A DNA stretch of 9,905 nt. It comes from an uncultured Paracoccaceae bacterium. GTDB lineage: Bacteria > Pseudomonadota > Alphaproteobacteria > Rhodobacterales > Rhodobacteraceae. A program made the position numbers and the translations under genes. The notes beneath the pieces were generated by a model. It was not told the DNA's origin. It searched no databases and saw nothing but the letters and a program-made list of their open reading frames with translations. The stretch covers positions 1-9,905 of the forward strand of contig CALFYQ010000099.1 in NCBI GenBank assembly GCA_937952085.1, read 5' to 3'. This document shows, piece after piece, positions 6,565 to 9,905 of the stretch; positions within the stretch are counted from its first letter, which is position 1; each line of letters begins with the position of its first letter.

Positions 6565-7500
6565 GTGGCGGCGACAGGGCCGAGCGGATTTCGGGCGCGG
6601 CGGCTCAGGTCCGCTGCGATCTTTCTTGCGCCGATGCTGGCGGCGCTCGCCTTCGTGGCGGGTTGGCCGCTGGCGCGGACGATCTGGTTCGGGTTCACCG
6701 ACGCCTCGCTTGGCTCCCTCGCGGACGCCGAGTGGGTGGGTTTCGCCAACTATCTGGAATGGTTCGACTATGGCGACGGAGAGGGTGAGTGGTTCGGCCT
6801 CCTCGCCGACGCCGCCTGGTGGGAGGCGGTGCGCAACACGCTGTTCTTCGCCCTGGTCACCGTCTCCATCGAGACGGCGCTCGGCATGGTGGTGGCGCTT
6901 GTCCTCAACGCGAGGTTTCCGCTCCGCGGTCTCGTGCGCGCCGGCGTGCTCGTTCCCTGGGCGATCCCGACCATCGTTTCCGCCAAGATGTGGGCCTGGA
7001 TGCTGAACGACCAGTTCGGCATCATCAACGATCTCGGTGTCCGGCTCGGGCTCCTCGCCGCGCCGGTCGCATGGGTCGCCTCGGCCGACACGGCGCTCAT
7101 CGCGGTGATGATCGTCGACATCTGGAAGACGACGCCGTTCATGGCGCTGCTGATCCTCGCCGGGCTGCAGATGATCCCGGAGGACATCTACGAGGCGGCG
7201 CGGATCGACGGGGTCAACCCGCTTCTCGTCTTCTGGAAGGTGACATTGCCGCTCGTCGCGCCGGCGATCCTCGTCGCGATCGTCTTTCGCGCGCTCGATG
7301 CGCTCCGGGTGTTCGACATCGTATATGTGCTTACGCCGAACAACGCGTCGACCACGACGATGTCCGTCTTCGCGCAGCAGAACCTTTTCCAGTTCGATCA
7401 GTTCGCCTACGGCTCGGCCGCCTCGACGGCGCTCTTTCTCGTCATCGGCCTCGTCACGCTCGGCTATCTCCGGCTCGCGCGGCTGGATCTCGGGAACTGA
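6565..7500 (+). CDS. thuF: ABC sugar importer permease 1 (MalF-like)
   Basis: This 311-residue inner-membrane permease pairs with ThuG to form the channel. About six membrane segments are visible, roughly at residues 17-40, 90-115, 118-145, 168-200, 230-250 and 280-303. A periplasmic stretch containing GFANYLEWFDYGDGEGEWFG lies between the first two. The cytoplasmic EAA loop, which docks on the ATPase, is EAARIDGVNPLLVFWKVTLP with its EAA at residues 210-212. The start is GTG at 6565, the first possible start after the in-frame thuE stop, giving a short basic N-terminus (MAATGPSGFRARRLRS) before the first helix. No strong ribosome site is seen, so it probably relies on coupling to thuE. The next gene begins 3 bp after its stop. 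Confidence 0.93.
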   Translation: MAATGPSGFRARRLRSAAIFLAPMLAALAFVAGWPLARTIWFGFTDASLGSLADAEWVGFANYLEWFDYGDGEGEWFGLLADAAWWEAVRNTLFFALVTVSIETALGMVVALVLNARFPLRGLVRAGVLVPWAIPTIVSAKMWAWMLNDQFGIINDLGVRLGLLAAPVAWVASADTALIAVMIVDIWKTTPFMALLILAGLQMIPEDIYEAARIDGVNPLLVFWKVTLPLVAPAILVAIVFRALDALRVFDIVYVLTPNNASTTTMSVFAQQNLFQFDQFAYGSAASTALFLVIGLVTLGYLRLARLDLGN

Positions 7501-7503
7501 GCG

Positions 7504-8340
7504 ATGCGGCGCGCGGTCGGGCTGGCGAAGCGGATCGGGTTCTGGGCGCTTGTCGCGCTCATCCTCTTCGTGTCGCTCTTCCCGTTCTACTATGCGATCC
7601 TGACCTCGCTGGAGACGGGGACGGCGATCTTCGAGCCGAACTATTTCCCCGAGGTCTTCGACTTGCGGAACTATGCGCAGGTTCTGGGGCAGGGGAGCTT
7701 TCCGCGGAACGTGCTGAACTCGATCCTTGTCGCGACAGCGACGGTGGCGATTTCGCTCTTTCTCGGCGTCACGGCCGCCTTCGCGCTCGCGCGCATCCCG
7801 TTCCGGGGGCGGAAGCTGCTCCTCCTGACGGTGCTTTCGGTTTCGATGTTCCCGCAGATCGCGGTTCTTGCGGGGCTGTTCGAGATGATGCGCTTTCTCG
7901 GCCTCTACAACACGCTTGGCAGCCTGATCCTCAGCTACCTCATCTTCACGCTGCCGTTCACGGTCTGGGTGCTCACAACCTTCATGCGGGACCTGCCGAT
8001 CGAGATCGAGGAAGCGGCGATCGTCGACGGCGCCGGGCCGTGGGACATCGTTCGCCGGGTCTTCCTGCCGCTGATGGGCCCGGCGCTGGCGGCGACGGGG
8101 CTTCTGGCCTTCATCCAGGCTTGGAACGAGTTTCTCTTCGCGCTCACCTTCGTCGCCAGCAACGAGACGCGAACCGTGCCCGTGGCCATCGCGCTCATTT
8201 CCGGCGCGTCGTCGCAGGAGACGCCCTGGGGGCCGATCATGGCGGCTTCGGTGATCGTCACGGCGCCGCTGATCGTCCTGGTGATGATCTTCCAGCGCCG
8301 GATCGCAGCCGGGCTGACGACCGGCGGCGTCAAGGGATAG
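7504..8340 (+). CDS. thuG: ABC sugar importer permease 2 (MalG-like)
   Basis: This 278-residue inner-membrane permease is the second half of the channel and has the usual MalG-type length. The first helix is near residues 12-33 (FWALVALILFVSLFPFYYAI). It is followed by the short periplasmic loop typical of MalG (FEPNYFPEVFDLRNYAQVLG) and five further hydrophobic segments. The EAA loop EEAAIVDGAGPWDIVRRVFL has its EAA at residues 170-172 and ends in LPLMGPA. WNEFLFALTFV, another hallmark of the family, follows. The ATG at 7504 is 3 bp after the thuF stop, with GGGA upstream inside thuF. thuK follows after 7 bp. Assignment as a sugar permease is secure; the name thuG depends on the binding protein. 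Confidence 0.94.
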   Translation: MRRAVGLAKRIGFWALVALILFVSLFPFYYAILTSLETGTAIFEPNYFPEVFDLRNYAQVLGQGSFPRNVLNSILVATATVAISLFLGVTAAFALARIPFRGRKLLLLTVLSVSMFPQIAVLAGLFEMMRFLGLYNTLGSLILSYLIFTLPFTVWVLTTFMRDLPIEIEEAAIVDGAGPWDIVRRVFLPLMGPALAATGLLAFIQAWNEFLFALTFVASNETRTVPVAIALISGASSQETPWGPIMAASVIVTAPLIVLVMIFQRRIAAGLTTGGVKG

Positions 8341-8347
8341 GAAAGCC

Positions 8348-9421
8348 ATGACGGACGTGACCCTCGATGGCGTGAGCAAGCGCTTCGGCGGAACGGAGGT
8401 GATCCGCGGCGTCGATCTCGAGATCGCGAAGGGCGAGTTCGTCGTCGTGGTGGGGCCTTCGGGCTGCGGAAAATCGACCCTTCTGCGTCTCATCGCGGGG
8501 CTGGAGGAGATCAGCGCCGGTGAACTCCGCTTTGGCGGCGCGCGGATGAACGAGTTGCCTCCGGCGGAGCGCGGCATCGCCATGGTGTTCCAGTCCTACG
8601 CTCTCTATCCGCACATGACGGTGTTCGAGAACATGGCTTTCGGCCTCCGCCTCGCGAAGGCCGGCAAGGCGGCGATCCGCGAGAAGGTGGAGGCGGCGGC
8701 GCGGATGCTCTCGCTCGAGGGCCTGCTGGACCGCCTGCCCAAGCAGCTCTCCGGCGGCCAGCGCCAGCGCGTCGCCATCGGCCGCGCCATCGTTCGCGAC
8801 CCACGCGTCTTTCTCTTCGACGAGCCGCTCTCCAATCTGGACGCGGCCCTCCGGGCCCGAACGCGTGTCGAGATCGCGGGCCTTCACGAGCGCATGGCGG
8901 GCGTGACGATGATCTACGTCACGCACGACCAGGTGGAGGCGATGACGCTGGCGGACCGCATCGTCCTCCTTCGCGACGGCAGGGTCGAGCAGGTCGGCGC
9001 GCCGCTGGAGTTGTATGACCGCCCCGCCACCCGCTTCGTCGCGGAGTTCATCGGCGCGCCGGCGATGAATCTTCTCAAAGCCGAAACGCGGGGCGGCGAG
9101 GTGCGCCCGATTGGCGGCGCTCCGTTGTCCTTCGCCTCGCCGACCGGCGCGAACGCGGTCGAGATCGGCGTTCGGCCCGAGGATCTGATTCTGACTCGGG
9201 GAGATGAGCCGGCCCTCTTCGAAGGACGGGTCGCGATGGTCGAAATGCTTGGGGAAACCCAGCTCGCCCACCTGTCGCTGGACAGCGGAGACGCGCTCGT
9301 CGTGAAGCTCGGCCGAGACGCCAGAGTGCGGCGGGGCGACCGCCTCAAGGTTTCAGCGCGCCCGGATCGGCTCCATTTCTTCGACGCGGCCGGAAATGCG
9401 ATACCGGCGCCGGATCGCTGA
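8348..9421 (+). CDS. thuK: ABC sugar importer ATPase (MalK/UgpC family)
   Basis: This 357-residue cytoplasmic ATPase energises ThuFG as a homodimer. All catalytic motifs are intact: Walker A GPSGCGKST (36-44), Q-loop glutamine 82 in VFQSYALYPH, signature LSGGQ (134-138), Walker B VFLFDE (154-159), D-loop SNLD (162-165) and switch histidine 193 in VTHDQ. The region after about residue 235 matches the C-terminal TOBE/regulatory part of MalK-type proteins (FVAEFIGAPAMNLL, EIGVRPEDL, VAMVEMLGETQLAHL). In many bacteria such ATPases are shared between several sugar importers. The ATG at 8348 has AGGAAAG just before it, overlapping the thuG stop region. It is the last intact gene of the operon seen here; in Sinorhizobium thuA and thuB follow, but here gene debris follows. 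Confidence 0.96.
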   Translation: MTDVTLDGVSKRFGGTEVIRGVDLEIAKGEFVVVVGPSGCGKSTLLRLIAGLEEISAGELRFGGARMNELPPAERGIAMVFQSYALYPHMTVFENMAFGLRLAKAGKAAIREKVEAAARMLSLEGLLDRLPKQLSGGQRQRVAIGRAIVRDPRVFLFDEPLSNLDAALRARTRVEIAGLHERMAGVTMIYVTHDQVEAMTLADRIVLLRDGRVEQVGAPLELYDRPATRFVAEFIGAPAMNLLKAETRGGEVRPIGGAPLSFASPTGANAVEIGVRPEDLILTRGDEPALFEGRVAMVEMLGETQLAHLSLDSGDALVVKLGRDARVRRGDRLKVSARPDRLHFFDAAGNAIPAPDR

Positions 9422-9468
9422 AGCGTGGCGCGCCGGTTGCCGACGGACCGCCTGCAATCACTCCCCCC

Positions 9469-9549
9469 ATCAACCTCAACGGGCTCACGCCCGAAGATTT
9501 TGGAAACCGGTCGGAAAGGGACCTCGCCGATCACAGCGCCGGCTCCTGA
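9469..9549 (+). pseudogene. Possible C-terminal tail of a DDE transposase
   Basis: The frame reads INLNGLTPEDFGNRSERDLA then DHSAGS and stops at 9547-9549. LxGLTPxxF near a C-terminus is typical of DDE transposases of the IS3 and IS481 families (patterns such as LGGLTPAEFA or LKGLTPYEF). Nothing upstream in this frame resembles the DDE core, because it would have to run through the end of thuK. It is therefore at most a small remnant. The match is short and the family uncertain. A 5-bp hairpin (9480-9493) lies within it. Confidence 0.35.
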
Positions 9550-9729
9550 TCGGGGGTGGCCCGGGGCTGGGTCGGCGCCCTTTGAAATTGGACCAGGACC
9601 GTCAGCTGGCTCCACTTCGTCGGGCGCCACCGGCGTCGCCATTTGGTGCGACGGGCCGAAGCGCGATCATGCTTGCAAGCCGCGCAGCTTGCCGAGTGGC
9701 CGATGCCCGCCATGTGGGAGCCCAAATGA
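9550..9729. other. Gene debris between two remnants
   Basis: No coding segment is recognised in any frame. The TTTGAAATTGGACCAGGACC stretch at 9581-9600 stands out as less GC-rich than its surroundings and could belong to an IS end, but I could not pair it with an inverted copy elsewhere in the window. Confidence 0.3.
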
Positions 9730-9905
9730 CTTTCGGGCGGTCTCGGCCGCGGCGAGGTCGAGCCCGATCTCTTCGGCGGCTCCGGCTCGGCGCAGATCGC
9801 GGCGGAAACGACTGGCCGCCGAGCCCGGCTGGTGGAGCTCGATCTGGATCATCCGCACGAGGCCGTCATCGAGGCGGAGACCGGCCGGACCGAGCGCATG
9901 CCTGA
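9730..9905 (+). pseudogene. C-terminal fragment of a DNA (adenine/cytosine-N4) methyltransferase
   Basis: After an in-frame TGA at 9727-9729 the frame reads LSGGLGRGEVEPDLFGGSGS, AQIAAETTGRRARLVELDLD, then HPHEAVIEAETGRTERMP to the window edge. This matches the C-terminal SAM-binding end of N6/N4 DNA methyltransferases of the CcrM/ParB-methylase type, whose usual form is roughly RGEIVLDPFGGSGSTLIAAE-TGR-ARL-ELDP-Y-DVIVRRW---TGR. Motif I (DLFGGSGS) is at 9766-9789 and the ELD that binds SAM ribose is at 9835-9843. GSAQI replaces the usual GSTLI, and the DPxYxDVIVxRW helix is degraded (LDHPHEAVIEAE). The catalytic DPPY half that should lie upstream is absent in every frame. I read it as a decayed fragment, probably from a phage or mobile element. 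Downstream sequence could show how it ends. Confidence 0.6.

Noticed and set aside
6789..8351. A 520-codon plus-strand frame overlapping thuF and thuG
   Set aside because: It is an out-of-frame shadow of two permeases with intact EAA loops; its own sequence is Arg/Ala-rich and featureless.
5872..8583. A 903-codon open frame on the minus strand, antisense to thuE-thuK
   Set aside because: The translation is dominated by Arg, Glu, Asp, His and Pro with no domain pattern, and all motifs of four known proteins lie on the other strand. Long antisense frames are common in DNA with G/C third positions.
9480..9503. Hairpin CGGGC-TCAC-GCCCG followed by a short T run as terminator of the thu operon
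   Set aside because: The stem is only 5 bp, the T run is 4 bases and follows after AAGA, and the segment is equally explained as part of the transposase-like tail.
1..9905. CRISPR arrays, tRNA or rRNA genes, riboswitches
   Set aside because: I saw no regularly spaced repeats, cloverleaf-like tRNA signatures or conserved rRNA segments on either strand.

Overview
The window comes from a high-GC bacterium, most likely an alphaproteobacterium of the Rhodobacterales/Rhizobiales type. Codon third positions are strongly G/C. The right half carries an ABC sugar transporter that closely matches, from memory, the Sinorhizobium ThuEFGK trehalose/maltose system. No taxonomic marker is present, so the assignment is inference.

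Left part (1-3596, all minus strand): a LysR-family regulator gene is followed by hyuA and hyuB, the two subunits of a hydantoinase/5-oxoprolinase-type amidohydrolase. hyuA and hyuB overlap by 4 bp (ATGA), and hyuB runs off the left edge of the window. The 128-bp gap between lysR and hyuA is AT-richer than its surroundings and holds an 18-bp imperfect dyad. Upstream of lysR, a set of three GAACCG/CGGTTC half-sites lies inside an unrecognised minus-strand reading frame (3556-4185).

Middle (4186-5178): about 1 kb with no intact gene. It contains a decayed plus-strand IS3-type transposase (OrfB) segment at about 4536-4694.

Right part (5179-9421, plus strand): a sigma70-like promoter (TTGACT-N18-TATTCT), with a LacI-type operator candidate at the expected transcription start, precedes a compact four-gene ABC operon. 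The order is periplasmic binding protein (thuE), two membrane permeases (thuF, thuG) and an ATPase with a C-terminal TOBE-like region (thuK). Gaps between genes are 18, 3 and 7 bp. Together they form a complete importer. The thuA/thuB catabolic genes that follow thuK in Sinorhizobium are not seen here.

Right end (9422-9905): a mosaic of gene debris, with a transposase-like C-terminal tail and then a C-terminal fragment of a DNA methyltransferase (DLFGGSGS motif) that runs to the window edge.

I see two catabolic/transport cassettes separated and flanked by mobile-element debris. I did not find convincing evidence of a novel system. The most useful leads are the unrecognised reading frame, the operator-like repeats, and the remnants on both sides of the transporter.
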